Shown: positions 21,812-32,800 of the stretch, piece after piece
How the letters are laid out: each line of letters opens with the position of its first letter
How positions within the stretch are numbered: position 1 is the first letter of the stretch
Source of the DNA: Blastobasis lacticolella
Lineage: Eukaryota; Arthropoda; Insecta; Lepidoptera; Blastobasidae
DNA length: 64,000 nucleotides
Reading direction: 5' to 3'
Assembly: GCA_905147135.1 (NCBI GenBank)
Contig: LR990049.1
Coordinates: forward strand, 12,479,428-12,543,427
Program-made: the position numbers and the translations under genes
Notes under the pieces: model-generated
Databases searched by the model: none
What the model was told of the DNA's origin: nothing
Seen by the model: the letters and a program-made list of their open reading frames with translations, nothing else

Positions 21812-22400
21812 AGCCTCAGTGGCCGAGCGGTTAGGGTATTTGACTAATAAGCGAGAGGTACCAGGTTCGAATCCCGCTGCGGCCATGTACCAATGATGCT
21901 CTTACGGTGAGGGAAAACATCGTGATGAAACCTGCACATACACCTGAGTGGTTCAATGGTTAACATGCCGGTCTGCCACGCAAGAGGTCCCGGGTTCGAT
22001 TCCCGGCCGGGCAGAAACTGAAATAATGAATTTTAATTTCTGTTACGGGTCTGGGTGTTCTATGTATAATAAATATGTATTTAAAAAGTATTTAAGTAGT
22101 TTATCACTTATCTAGCACCCATAACACAAGCTTTACTTTGGGGCTAGATGGCGCTGTGTGAATTTGTCCACGAATATTTATTTATTTAATTTATACAGGC
22201 GACTGAATGTGTAACCATGATCCAATCTGGTCAGAGTCCCCTTGTAGCAGGGTCACGAAGGTCAGATGGCAGTAGCTCCACTGTAATTACCTGATCTGCG
22301 AAAACATGGATCATGGTCAAGGCGAATCCCAGGCCTTCGGGCGCAAAAGCACAATCGGGACATTAACGCCAAGGTGATTATGATTTTTTTATTAAGATTT
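21812..22400 (+). mobile_element. tRNA-derived SINE, family S1, copy 1, split by SINE S2
   Basis: The head is tRNA-like: TGGCCGAGCGGTTAGGG (A-box region) and GGTTCGAATCC (B box, 21864-21874). The body has GTACCAATGATGCTCTTACG and AAAACATCGTGATGAAACCT. At about 21940 an unrelated SINE interrupts it, and the body resumes near 22198 with GGCGACTGAATGTGTAACCA, GGTCAGATGGCAG, GATCATGGTCAAGG and GACATTAACGCCAAGGTGAT. It is not a functional tRNA gene: stems are imperfect and the sequence repeats elsewhere. Transcription would be by RNA polymerase III. Confidence 0.75.
21938..22195 (+). mobile_element. tRNA-derived SINE, family S2, copy 1 (nested)
   Basis: The head is CACCTGAGTGGTTCAATGG and the B box GGTTCGATTCC (21993-22003), with a strong CCCGGG…CCCGGC arm. 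The body is TTTCTGTTACGGGTCTGGG. The tail is TAGCACCCATAACACAAGCT, GGGGCTAGATGGCGCTGTG, GAATTTGTCC and an ATTTATTTA-rich end. An inverted full copy is at 38835-39115 and a tail-only copy at 28290-28390. Confidence 0.75.
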
Positions 22401-22409
22401 CAATTTCGC

Positions 22410-23755
22410 TTTTTTTTTTTATGTTACTTAGCAGACAAACAGGCAAGCGGGCCACCTGATGGAAAGTGGTCACCGCCGCCTATGGACATCAGCAACACCA
22501 GGGGAGTCACCAATGCGTTGCCCGCCTCTAAAGAGACCTTTAATATACCTCTTGAACGATCCCATGTCATAGTCCAAAGGAAACACTGTGGCTGGGAGCT
22601 CATTCCACATCCGAATCGTACGAGCGAGAAACGTTCTTTCGAACCTTCGCGTGGTGACCAACAGAGGGTCTACGTAGTGGGGATGAGTACCCAGCCCACG
22701 GCGGGTGGTGCGATGGCGGAATTGTGCTGTGGGCACCAGATCGAAAAGTTCCTCGGAACACTCCCCATTGTACAGCCGATAGAACACACACAGGGAGTCA
22801 AAGTCCCTTCGGTTAGCCAGTGGTTCTAACTTGCTTGTTTGTATGGGATCGTCGACAATTCGTACGGCGCGTCTCTGTACGGAGTCCAAAGGATTAAGCA
22901 GGTCGGCAGTTTCGCCGGCCCAAAGATGGGAACAATACTCCATATGAGGCCGCACCTGTGCCTTGTACAGCAGCAGGCGCTGCCCTGGGGTGAAGTATCG
23001 CCTGGACCGGTTAAGCACGCCAAGCTTTTTCGAAGCCAGTTTGGCCTTACCTTCTAGGTGACTCCGGAAGCGCACATTATCCGATATGTCGACACCAAGG
23101 ATCCCGATACTTTTTGAGATGGAAAGGGGTGTCCCTTGGAACTTCGGCACATTGACAAAGGGATCCTTTTTGGCGGAAAATGCGCAGACCTGTGTCTTTG
23201 AAGGGTTGAATTCCACTAGGTTCAGTCTGCCCCAGTGAGCAACTTGCTCCAAGGAGTGTTCAATCTCTGACACAAGTCTTATTCGGCTTTCCGACACCAC
23301 GGAACGAGGGATATTCGCACGGCCAGTATAACAAGCATCTCCAGTACTGTCATCTGCATAGCAATGAATACTGGGAATATTCAGCATATCATTGATATGC
23401 AGAAGAAACAGCGTGGGAGATAGCACTGAACCTTGGGGTACTCCAGAATTAATGGTCTTGGTATCGGAGCAGCATCCGTCGACAACGACTTGGATGCTCC
23501 GTCCAGACAGAAAGCTGGATACCCAATTGCAGAGCCCCTCGGGGATACCGTACTTCGGGAGTTTTGTTAGCAGTGCCCTGTGCCAGACCCGATCAAATGC
23601 CTTGGCTATATCAAGACCGACAGCCAGAGCCTCCCCCTTGCTCTCGACAGCCTCAGCCCACCGGTGTGTTAGGTACACAAGAAGGTCACCAGCTGAGCGA
23701 CCATGACGAAAGCCATATTGACGGTCACTGATCAGCTGGCGATCCTCGAGTAATA
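22410..23755 (-). mobile_element. 5'-truncated Jockey-type LINE
   Basis: On the minus strand it runs from 23755 to a poly(A) seen as an 11-T run at 22410-22420. The 3' part carries the GGGCCACCTGATGGAAAGTG motif found in other tails of this group (59494, 63110). It is truncated at the 5' side exactly where a Helitron begins; no LINE sequence was seen beyond the Helitron. Confidence 0.85.
22470..23755 (-). CDS. Reverse transcriptase, C-terminal part (LINE ORF2)
   Basis: The frame is unbroken for about 428 residues; the first ATG would give 402 (from 23678), but family sequence (LEDRQLISDRQYGFRHGRSA) continues upstream to about 23755. RT motifs in order: FDRVWHRALLTKL, SSFLSGRSIQVVV, GVPQGSVLSPTLF, the catalytic YADD at 23349-23360, the thumb region GILGVDI, the LYKAQVRPHMEYCSHLWAG motif, and the end MWNELPATVFPLDYDMGSF followed by FRGGQRIGDSPGVADVH. 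The endonuclease and first RT blocks are missing, so it cannot move by itself. Lack of stops points to a fairly recent insertion. Assignment to the Jockey superfamily is from memory of related moth elements. Confidence 0.85.
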
Positions 23756-23969
23756 TCTTTATATATATAATTCTTCTGTGAGTGTGTATGTCACTGAACT
23801 TCTCTCAAACGTCTGGACCGATTTTGATGAAATTTTTTGTGTGTGTTCAAGGGGATCTGGGAATGGTTTAGATTCACAATTTTGTCAGAATGTTTTAGCT
23901 TATTAAAAAAAGTTTGAAATTTTCAAATTAAAGACGTGTAGACAGGACAACGTCTGTCGGGTCCGCTAG
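23756..23969 (+). mobile_element. Non-autonomous Helitron (214 bp)
   Basis: The 5' end is TCTTTATATATATAATTCTT and the interior has ACCGATTTTGATGAAATTTT. The 3' end GGGTCCGCTAG is preceded by a GACAG…CTGTC stem (from 23941). The element sits between A (23755) and T (23970), the standard Helitron target. This is a very common element in Lepidoptera (from memory). No Rep/helicase is encoded. Confidence 0.85.
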
Positions 23970-24753
23970 TTCAGTATAAAATAAACGAACAATTGCCCAA
24001 AGCTTACTTCATGGCCATGGATCGTAGTTCTTCTTGTTCGTGTACAATTGACTTACCGCCGTACAGAATCAAATTCGACTTTTTTCTAACAGATTTATCG
24101 CTAGCGGCTGAACCGGGATTTGTCGCTAGAATAGTCCCCGCGGGCTTAAGTAACCCACTCTTACGTATTTGTGTCTTTGACATTTGTCAAAACGCACTTG
24201 CCAGGTGAAATTATTAAATATTTACGGTAGAATTTTTTTGGAGTTTTTTAAATATTTATGGTAGAATTTTTTTGTAATTTATATATTTATATTTTAGTGC
24301 GTGCCTCAACCTGAGGCTGCCTCTAATTCGTACGCAATTCCGCTAAGCATCAACCAAAAACAGCAATGGAGTATCTTTTTTATGTAAAGTATAATAAACA
24401 TCATGTATTATTTGTAAAACTTATGTTTTTAGCATTTGCAATAAATATTTCAGTGTTTATTGCAAAAAAAAAACGGCCATAATTAGTTGGTATCTTCAAT
24501 CAAATTCAATGCACTCCATCTGATTGTTTTTTATTTGGCCGTCTTACATGCATGCGCACGATGTAACTTTGCACTGGCGGTATAACACCGTGGATTTAGT
24601 TCTGACTATTAAATGTGGGTAGAACAGAAAAAAATACTTATTACTGTAATATGTATAGTACAGCATAAACCGGAACGGACTAATATTTGGAACAAGCGCC
24701 ATAGTTACTTTTGTTCAGCTTGAAAATAGCTATCCAACGACGTATTACACATC
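23970..24753. other. Unmarked stretch with short inverted repeat
   Basis: TTGCAATAAA (24436-24445) and TTTATTGCAA (24456-24465) are perfect inverted arms. The 71-codon frame at 23993 has no domain. Confidence 0.45.
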
Positions 24754-25655
24754 TCTTGGGACCCATCTCGGGGTGTATAGTGGTGTAATATATGGATATG
24801 TTATGAACTATCTGTATGGCTCCATTTTTATGTATGCATTCTGCATTTATTATTTTATAGGCTCCACTTATTGTATATGCACAAGATTAGCTCATGTGGG
24901 TTGGTTGTGTAAGTAAAAGACATGTACAGAGGTGTATCTGCGTGGTGCTGTGTGGCGGTTGCTCGTTGGGCCCACCCAATGAGCAGCCGTCGCACGGTAT
25001 TCATGCTTGTGTGTTGCACCGTTGTATACCTTGGGACCCGTCCCGGGGTGTATAATGGTGTAATATATGGGTATGTTATGAACTATCTGTATGGCTCCAT
25101 TTGTTATGTATGCATTCTGCATTTATTATTTTATAGGCTCCACTTATTGTATATGCACAAGATTAGCTCATGTGGGTTGGTTGTGTAAGTAAAAGACATG
25201 TACAGAGGTGTATCTGCGTGGTGCTGTGTGGCGGTTGCTCGTTGGGCCCACCCAATAAGCAGCCGTCGCACGGTATTCATGCTTGTGTGTTGCACCGTTG
25301 TATACCTTGGGACCCGTCCCGGGGTGTATAGTGGTGTAATATATGGGTATGTAATAATCTATCTGTATGGCTCTATTTATTATTATATATGCTCAAGACT
25401 AGCTCATATGGGTTGCTTGTGTGAGTTAAAGACATTCACAGATTTGTACCTATGCAGTGCTGTGTGCCGGTTGCTCGTTGGGTCCACCCAATGAGCAACC
25501 GTCGCACGGTATTCATGATCATGTGTTGCACCGTTGTATACCTTGGGACCCGTCCCGGGGTGTATAGTGGTGTAGTATATGAGTATGTAATGAACTATCT
25601 GTATGGCTCCACTTATTGTGTATGCACAGGATTACAAGTTGGTTGTGTAAGTAAA
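24754..25655 (+). repeat. Tandem array, ~276-bp unit, about 3.3 copies
   Basis: The marker TTGGGACCC…TCCCGGGGTGTATA recurs at about 24757, 25032, 25308 and 25544, giving spacings of 275, 276 and 236. The third unit lacks about 40 bases (the ATGTATGCATTCTGC-containing part). Units contain GGGACCCGTCCC, a near-perfect palindrome, and a larger hairpin, best preserved at 25468-25501: CGGTTGCTCGTTGGG opposite CCCAATGAGCAACCG. Because 276 is divisible by three, similar frames of 88-98 codons appear in successive units; they show no domain and are likely by-products. Confidence 0.85.
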
Positions 25656-25808
25656 ACTAAGTGATGAATTTGTTAACCAGTTGTAAGCGTTATCCGGATT
25701 GTATTACGAGAGAAACACCATTGCCAACAAACTGTTATGCAGTTTGGCAGGGTAACTATAAGTAAGACAGAATGTACGAAATATTGTAAGGATTAATAAA
25801 TAAATAAA
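25656..25808 (+). mobile_element. Retroelement 3' tail with (TAAA)n
   Basis: GGCAGGGTAACTATAAGTAAG, GTACGAAATATTGTAAGG and then ATTAATAAATAAATAAATAA (25792-25815) look like a non-LTR 3' end. It may be the tail of the element whose untranslated region holds the preceding tandem array. Confidence 0.45.
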
Positions 25809-25815
25809 TAAATAA

Positions 25816-26120
25816 ACATAGCTATTGGAATGGTTACCACTGTCCATACAAATTCTTGTACGCGTTAACAATGTTATATCTGGCGGCTAGACAAGATTGT
25901 TGACAAACCTATTCGATCCGGTGGCCAAAACCGGAACTAAGTGTTGCCGTTTTGAAATGTTATGTCAATGCCAACAACAGCGATGCTGTTACCCGGTCAG
26001 ACATTTTTGTGGCACTGTAGACGGCGCTGTTTTATTGACTACGGTAACCGTCAGAGTTATTTGTTCGTTCAACCGCATCAAGATGTATAGCTCTATGGGT
26101 GCTAGTGTCAGCAAGAGCAG
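25816..26120. other. Unmarked stretch
   Basis: An 80-codon frame at 25897-26139 has no domain and runs into the TIR element; nothing else was recognised. Confidence 0.4.
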
Positions 26121-26837
26121 TATAGTAGGACCACGCTAAGACCGAATCGCTTTAAAAAAAAAAAAATTCTGTATGGCAACTAATGCTATGTCTTTTATCC
26201 GTCATAGAACGTCATTCATAAAAGTCATAACAAATAATTTGACAGACTTGAAAAATATTGTTGAGGCGATTGGCACATTGGAGCGCAGCGTTCATTCTGG
26301 CGAAATTTGGAAATATGTATAATTTTTATATTGTTTTATATACAATAAAAAATTTAGGAATTCTCCAAATTGTTATAATCTTTTCATAAATTTATATTAT
26401 TTAGGCGAAAAATAATTTGAGAACTGAGTAACGGAATACCTATTTGACAATCCTGGAGACCTCACTTCACAGCAGCGGCCTATTTGACGCCTTTTTATGT
26501 GGAAAGTACAGCGCCAAAAACTTATCTGACCCGCAGCCCGTGTCAAATGTTGCAAAGAAAAAAAACTACGGATCCGCACGAACGCGCGTGGATGTGTTGT
26601 CAGTGTGTTCGTCTATGAGTAATTTCCATAGAAACCGATGACAGCTCAAATAACTTTATGTCACGCACTAACGCACCTCACGCACAACTGTACGGTGCTG
26701 CGTTCCAGTGTGCGGATCGCCTAAATAATAATGGACAATGACTGACAAGGACAGATTATCCAATAGATATTGCCATATCCACATTTTATATTTTCTACCA
26801 CTGTCAGTTGATTCGGACTAATCGTGGTCCTATTATA
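26121..26837 (-). mobile_element. TIR element, family A, copy 2 (717 bp, inverted)
   Basis: The left end TATAGTAGGACCACGCTAAG and the reverse complement of the right end, TATAATAGGACCACGATTAG, are inverted repeats. Against copy 1 (524-904) it is reversed and about 336 bases longer. Both share ACTTTTATGAATGACGTTC with a GACGGATAAAA block, and GGATATGGCAAT with CTGTCCTTGTCAGT. The extra part (about 26270-26690) may be the fuller element or another insertion. No transposase was found. Confidence 0.75.
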
Positions 26838-27410
26838 GTAGGTAAATGTACTTGGAACCCACAATCATCCGCGAAACCGTCGGGTTTAGATTATGTTTAT
26901 TTATGTACCTTGGCCCAAAGCCTGAGATAGCCTAAACAATTCACCATTACAATTTTTTCGTCGCTAATTTTAATCTCGAATACCCCAAATGGCGATAAAT
27001 AGCGTACATTGGCAACACTTTGTTGGCGCGACGCCGGCAGTACCGGACTAAGTCCATCAGAGGCCCGGGGCGGACAACCTTTATAAGGCCCCCAGTTTAA
27101 GAAGTTTGATGTAATTTTACAAGCTTTTTATTCAGTTCACATTTGTATGTTTAAGTGTTTTTATTTATTTAGTTAAAATTACTTCTTTGGCGGAGGGGGT
27201 CCTCGACCCTGATCTTAATTCTGTTTGAATAGTGATACGGCGATAGCTACGCCCCTGTCACAACTCCGAACCACCTCTTCGATATGTTCTAAGCATATTT
27301 TAAAGCCTTGTATAGGATTTGATCAAGGCAACTTGGAGACGTTTGGAGGCCCCCCTGGACCAGAGGCCCGGGGCAGGCCGCCTTTCCCGCTTTGTTCGTT
27401 AGTCCACCCC
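26838..27410. other. Stretch with two AGAGGCCCGGGGC blocks
   Basis: CAGAGGCCCGGGGCGG (27058) and CAGAGGCCCGGGGCAGG (27361) are direct copies about 300 bases apart. CCGGACTAAGTCC and the reversed GGTGGACTAACG near the outer sides hint at an old hAT-type remnant. Weak. Confidence 0.35.
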
Positions 27411-27606
27411 TGGCGGCGCGGTGCCGGCGTGGCGTGAGCTCGGCGCGAGCGCGGTGCGATATTTGCTAGGCAACGACAGCGCGGCGCGATAGTTGCTAGG
27501 CAACGACAGCGCGGCGCGAGCGCGGTGCGATCGTTGCCTAGGCAACGCGCCAGCATCGCGCCGCGCCCGAGCCGCGCTCGCGCCGAGCTTTGTGTGTGGC
27601 AAGGCC
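27411..27606. mobile_element. GC-rich element with X-box palindromes, family E, copy 2
   Basis: It ends, on the reverse strand, with GGCCTTGCCACACACAAAGC then TCGGCGCGAGCG, matching the left end of the copy at 20778. It contains GTTGCTAGGCAAC (27492), a variant near 27463, and the full palindrome GTTGCCTAGGCAAC at 27533-27546. Alternating GCGCGAGCG words fill the rest. Frames here are composition artefacts. Confidence 0.6.
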
Positions 27607-27715
27607 TTTATTAATCAATTAGTGGTATATTTTGAAAATGAGCTAGGAGTATATTTACAAAATGGTTGGGTCACATTAAGTTATAATGTAACTTAAACAT
27701 GTTACTCCACCTTGT

Positions 27716-28125
27716 ATAAACATGATCCAATCAGGGTCTCGAGTCCGCTAATTAATTTCATATTCGCAATATGCAATCGCAATAACAGCGCACGGCAGTT
27801 TTAATAGTATCAGAATACCAAAAACGCGTAAAACTGCTATTTAGTGGCAATTACAACCCAATACAATTTCATCGAGCCAATAATACCAAAATCTTGTCAA
27901 ACTGCCGTTGAGCTGCGATTGAGATCCAATTAAAATTCAATGCAGCCATTAGTAAATTAGCGGACTTGAGGCCCTGGTCCGGTGTTAACAGGGTCATGGA
28001 GGTCAGATAGCAGTCATACCACTGTATTTACCTGATCAATCACAACCTGGATCTTGAGTCAAGGCATACCCCGGGCCCTCCTACGCGGAAGCACAACCGA
28101 GATATTGACGCAAAGATAATGACCA
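27716..28125 (+). mobile_element. SINE S1 fragment split by a TIR MITE
   Basis: AACATGATCCAATC (27720) is the S1 body; it resumes after 27981 with AACAGGGTCATGGAGGTCAG, CCTGATCAATCACAACCTGG and GAGATATTGACGCAAAGATA. The interruption is a separate inverted-repeat element. Confidence 0.65.
27734..27979. mobile_element. TIR MITE (~246 bp) inside SINE S1
   Basis: The left end CAGGGTCTCGAGTCCGC and the reverse complement of the right end, CAGGGCCTCAAGTCCGC, match at 15 of 17 and continue with TAATT. The CAGGG start suggests hAT type. No clear 8-base target duplication was seen, so the superfamily remains open. Confidence 0.65.
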
Positions 28126-28289
28126 CTTAATATTACCTCTTGATGTAGATGAGAAGGTGTATAAAAGGGGAAGAAGCGAATGATTGTGGCACTCGACAGC
28201 CTCTGCTAACACCTATGGGATAGTGCATGAATGTATATGCATGACCCATTTCGTCTGTCCCAGTGTCAAACAAAAAGAGAATAAAGAAA

Positions 28290-28390
28290 TATGCTTGAAC
28301 AAATTTACATAGCGCCATCTAGCCCCAAAATAAACCATGTTTGTGTTATAGGTGTTAGATTACTAAATACCTAAGTATATCATAGTCATT
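28290..28390 (-). mobile_element. SINE S2 tail fragment
   Basis: ATAGCGCCATCTAGCCCCAA and TTGTGTTATAGGTGTTAGA are the inverted tail of family S2. Confidence 0.55.
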
Positions 28391-28689
28391 ATCCATGTCA
28401 TGTGATACAGCAGTCCAAACGGCTATCAGCTTTGCCCTTCACGCCGACCTTGTAGCCCGAAGGCGCGGCAAAAAGTGGGTGACTGGACTACGGAGATGAC
28501 TGCGCTTTTTACGTAATTACGTAATGCTGGCGAATTTCTGCGGCAAAGTACGTAATTCTACCATGCGTAGGTTAAGCGCTGGGTCAAGTTTTTTGCAGTG
28601 TTCCGAATTTGAACAGTAATCGTTGGGGTTTTTCTTCAAAAAACTATGTAGGCTGATTTATTGCTAAGTTAATTTAACATACCGTGACG
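28391..28689. other. Unmarked stretch
   Basis: Contains the ACGTAATTACGTAAT palindromic word at 28511; nothing else was recognised. Confidence 0.4.
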
Positions 28690-28985
28690 TCAATTTACGG
28701 TTTGTGCTATCGCGTGCGAGGGCCCGGGGTCCGGGGAACAGAAAAACCTTATTCAGCTTAGATCATGGTTACACATTCAGTCGCCTGAATGTGCAGGCTT
28801 CTTCATAATGTTTTCCCTCACCGTACAAAGGCATTTCTTAGTGTTCCCACTAATGTACGTACATACCTAACTGAGGACAAGTCATTGGTTCGGGGCGGCA
28901 ATAAGGATCGAACGCGGTACCTACCTCTCGCTTATGAGGCGGGCCCGGTATCCGACCATCGACCACCAACGCAGTTAAATAAGCA
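28690..28985 (-). mobile_element. SINE S1 copy (inverted, internally deleted)
   Basis: On plus: GAGGGCCCGGGGTCCG jumps directly to GATCATGGTTACACATTCAG, missing the middle of S1. It continues GCCTGAATGTGCAGG, TGTTTTCCCTCACCGTAC and a decayed B box (GGATCGAACGC, 28904) before CGACCACCAACGC. The tRNA-like promoter is damaged. Confidence 0.6.
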
Positions 28986-29545
28986 AAAAGTGGATGTTAG
29001 CATCTGCATACATCACGGACCACGCTTTAAGTATAGGTAGTGTCATGAAGGTATACCATACCATCACACACAACACATCAAACAATTGAGAATCCCGTGC
29101 AACACTTATAAAATGTGTTAGGGACTTAAATGTCGTTCGTTTACCAAATCTGAATTCCCATCTCACTCAAGTGCTAACATAAACATGCGTAGGTAAATAA
29201 AGCGTAAAATGAAGAGACGACCTGCTCCCGTTGAGTACCTACTTCCATATCAGCTGTGCTAAAGTGGATTGGATGGGATGGGACCTTTCGAATTCGGGTA
29301 TCCACGATTATGTTTATTGAAGCATTGACCTGATTACAACGGATAATCCGAGTGCGGATCTCCATTTTTATTGGATTCTTGTTTACTCGACCTGCGTGAA
29401 TATTGATACAATATGAAATACGCATGTAAATAGATCGTGTTTGGTTTGTAAATCGAACGGAACGTTTCCTTGTTCGGTTTCTCCATGCGTTAATGTAATT
29501 TTGATAGTCGTATGTAAAGTCGTTTCTATCGCACGCGTATGAGTA
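28986..29545. other. Unmarked stretch
   Basis: The 139-codon minus frame at 29174-29593 shows no domain and includes a CATCATCATCAT run; not considered a gene. Confidence 0.45.
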
Positions 29546-29850
29546 CATCATCATCATCATATCAGCCGAAAGACGCCAGCAGAGAGCGGCCACATCCCTG
29601 TTCCGTTAAGTCATCATTGGCAACACACGTGGCTTGAAGGCCTTCCTCTTGAGACACTGCGATAATTAGGACGAAAATATTTGGCGTAGCTTCCCAAACA
29701 ACCGAGTTGGATTTGTCGAGTGGCCTCTTTCTCGAAATTGGCCCTAACTGGCTCAACAATTTGTCCTAGATATGTATAGTCATCAACAACTTTAAGTAGA
29801 GCGCCTCCAACCGTCACCGGAGTAGGCACAACATGAACATACATACGAGT
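29546..29850 (-). pseudogene. RTE-type LINE reverse-transcriptase fragment
   Basis: The minus frame from 29844 reads VVDDYTYLGQIVEP, then NFEKEATRQIQLG, a signature region downstream of the RT catalytic core in RTE-like elements. About 75 residues remain in one frame, after which the sequence decays. No catalytic motif is present. Confidence 0.65.
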
Positions 29851-32800
29851 ACATAAAAAGCCGAAACCAGCCGATGCGCATTATTTACCGCCAATACCGG
29901 TATAACGCTAAAGTACACAATTATAAAAGCCACTCCCGTATTATTAAGAAATTCCACAACAAAACTAACCGAAATACTGGACACAACTGCATTTACAAAC
30001 GGCGGTCGACTGCCACAGTTTCAAAACACTTGTACAAAGATATTAAGCACTTTGTGAAATAAGAAGGATATTTCAAAACATTACAGTATCACGACGAGAA
30101 TTCAAATGAAGCGAGACAAACGAAGTGCAAAAAGTAGGTGACATGTGGTGATAGTGTAAGTAATGTGTACGTATCTATTACACCACATAGCTGGTCAGGC
30201 AAGCGACGATTTGTCGAGTGATTCGTGACTTTAGCAGCAATCTGAGTTGGCATATCATTAACTGTCGAAATGGACCTCGAATCACTGCGTATAGTACCTA
30301 GCCCTACATTGTTATTAAGACAGGTACTTTATACCCACCACTATATGTTTAAGAAATCTAAAGTAAAAGTAAGACGGCATAATTACTGCTATATTTACAT
30401 TTTATTAGGTATGCAGAACACTCAAAACTCGAGTTAAACATTCAATTGTGAAAGTAATTAAAATGCTTAGAATTGTGTCGCTTGACGAATTATTAGTGCC
30501 AATTAAAATAGTGGAGACTAATTGCCTTGATAAGAATATTTTGCTTGACTTATGCCATTGCGAAGAATAAGAAAATAAAAATGTTGGTTGTTCACACACG
30601 TCCCGCAGGATGTTTATCTCCTGACTGACAAGGAAAGTACACAGCTACAATTACAACACCGCCAAATTTCATAAATATCCCTTCAGTAGTTTTTGTGTGA
30701 AGAAGTAAAAAACTCCTTACAAATTTTCGCATTTCTAATTTTATAATATTAATAAAGTAGGATATTCGTATAAAACTACCAACAGTAGAAATCAGGGACG
30801 GACTTGGTTAAATTAAAATTTATATACTCTATAAATACAGAATAGCCGATGGAGTAGAACCAAACAAAGATAGCTGGAATCTAGTGCATAAAAAGAAAGA
30901 TTGCATTTTATCTGATCCTGCGCAAAAAAATCACACACAAAGTCAAAGTTCGTAAAGCGGACTTGCGTAATGCTGAAGGGCGCGTTGGCTTTTATTTTTA
31001 ACAGACTTCAAAAAAGGAAGGAGGGACTTCTTTTTTAGCGTCAGATTAAAATGGTCATAACTTTGTACCTAGGGCACGTGTACCTTTCACCGCTCTTTGC
31101 CACAGTCAAGAATGCAAAGCGTGGACAATACACTATTAAAGTACCTATGTGTGCTTTAGGTATCAACTAGTGCTGCCTTTTAAGTACATCATCAGTAATG
31201 TTTGGAAGACGGGTCGGAAAATAGCAATGTTGATAATACAATACAGTGAACGCTGTTGCTTATTTTCTGTTTCGACATATTAGTCGATTACATTTAAGTG
31301 GATGGGGTTGGTGTTATCACCCGTATTCAGTTATACTTTGGGGTTTCACAGGGATCCAACTGACAGTACTTGAGTCAGTCAAAAAGAACAAAACAGACGA
31401 GCACCACAGAGCAAAAAAAATATCCAGTCTAAGTCAGCAAACTTTCTATAGTCACTACTTTACTATGGCCGATATTTCAATTCTCTGATAAAATTTATCT
31501 GCCCTTAAAAGTAATATTATATATTAGGTGCTAAATGAAAACAAACTATTCTTCGTCTGTAATACGTGTTATGATAACGATAACGATACGATGTTTTTGT
31601 AATATAATAGCTTATCAGGCCGATATGTTTTATCTGAAGATTGAAAATTTAGCGACAAATGTTGTTTAGGAATTCGGGTGTGAATCTACTTTGCTACCAC
31701 ACACCACACCACATACGTGAAATACACGGTCACAAGTGTATTATTTTATATCCAAATCCATTGCATCTTCAGCCATATACAGGATATTTGGTGCATCGTT
31801 ACACAAATTGGATTGGCCCCAAGAACTCACACCTGACCCTCTGGATATTTTTTATTTATTATGTGACAGTTTTATTTCATAAAATACATTTTGCCAAATG
31901 AATTCAAATTGAAAAATATGTGTAGCTTCCAAATTTTATTTTTAAATCGGGAAATATACTGTTGCTTGGTTCCATTAAATTAAAAATTACTTGCTCACAA
32001 AATCATTAGTAAACGTTGTATGTGTAAAAATAAATAAAAGCTGTGTGTGTGAGTAAAAATAACAACGATTGTGATTTTCTCTTTATTTAAAAAATAAATC
32101 CACTGTATCCAGGATTTGGCATACGTGGTATATGGACATAAATCAGAAAAGAATAATTGGTACATGGCGGTACATCTCGCTTACGAGTCGCAACCCATAA
32201 CCTGTAAATCCACAGGAATTACACAGGAATATGATATTACTATTACACATGCGTGAATTATTTATCTATCACAAATCGTTAGTTCCAATAGTCCAGTTGT
32301 ACATCCTGTCTCTTCTAAGTACAGTACTGTCCTATAATTTATTCCAAGTTGCATCGCAAAGTAACAGCGCGTATCGCACCGGTGTCATCACGGTGTCTCG
32401 TAATTCCCCGCCACGCATGCCTGCGGACTGCGCGTACGCATCGCATTGCACCGTGTTTGTTTGAAACGTGGATACAAAGTCACATATCGGTCGCGACGCA
32501 TTTGGACGCGGATACAATGTTATATATCGGTGGCAAGTCGCAACGCATTCATGCCGGTTTGTTAGTATGAAATTGTTGCATACTCCTGCCATTTAAGTGC
32601 ACTAATGACAGTTGCATGAAAATTACGTTTTATCACAGAATAAGAATATTTTTTGTGCTGTGGTTTTATAGTAGTAGTCTCGTTCTTTTTGCTCTTGCTG
32701 TGCGTTTGCTTTTTTTTATTGTTTTTATGGGCGTAGGGGCGTAGGTATGCGGTGGCTTTATTTTTATTGCTGGACTTTGCTTTTAATATTGCGGTTTTAG

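Noticed and set aside
21812..22015. Two possible tRNA genes (B boxes GGTTCGAATCC and GGTTCGATTCC)
   Set aside because: Acceptor and anticodon stems do not close properly, and the same sequences recur with long identical bodies elsewhere (37797, 38835, 47724), which marks them as tRNA-derived SINE heads.
22374..22829. 151-codon plus-strand ORF
   Set aside because: It is the antisense of the LINE reverse-transcriptase frame (22470-23755, minus).
24922..25664. Three similar 70-98 codon ORFs as a small gene family
   Set aside because: They are successive units of one tandem repeat with a period divisible by three; no domain, no promoter or splice evidence.
29174..29593. 139-codon minus ORF
   Set aside because: Low-complexity parts (CATCATCAT run), no domain, and one end overlaps a decayed LINE fragment.
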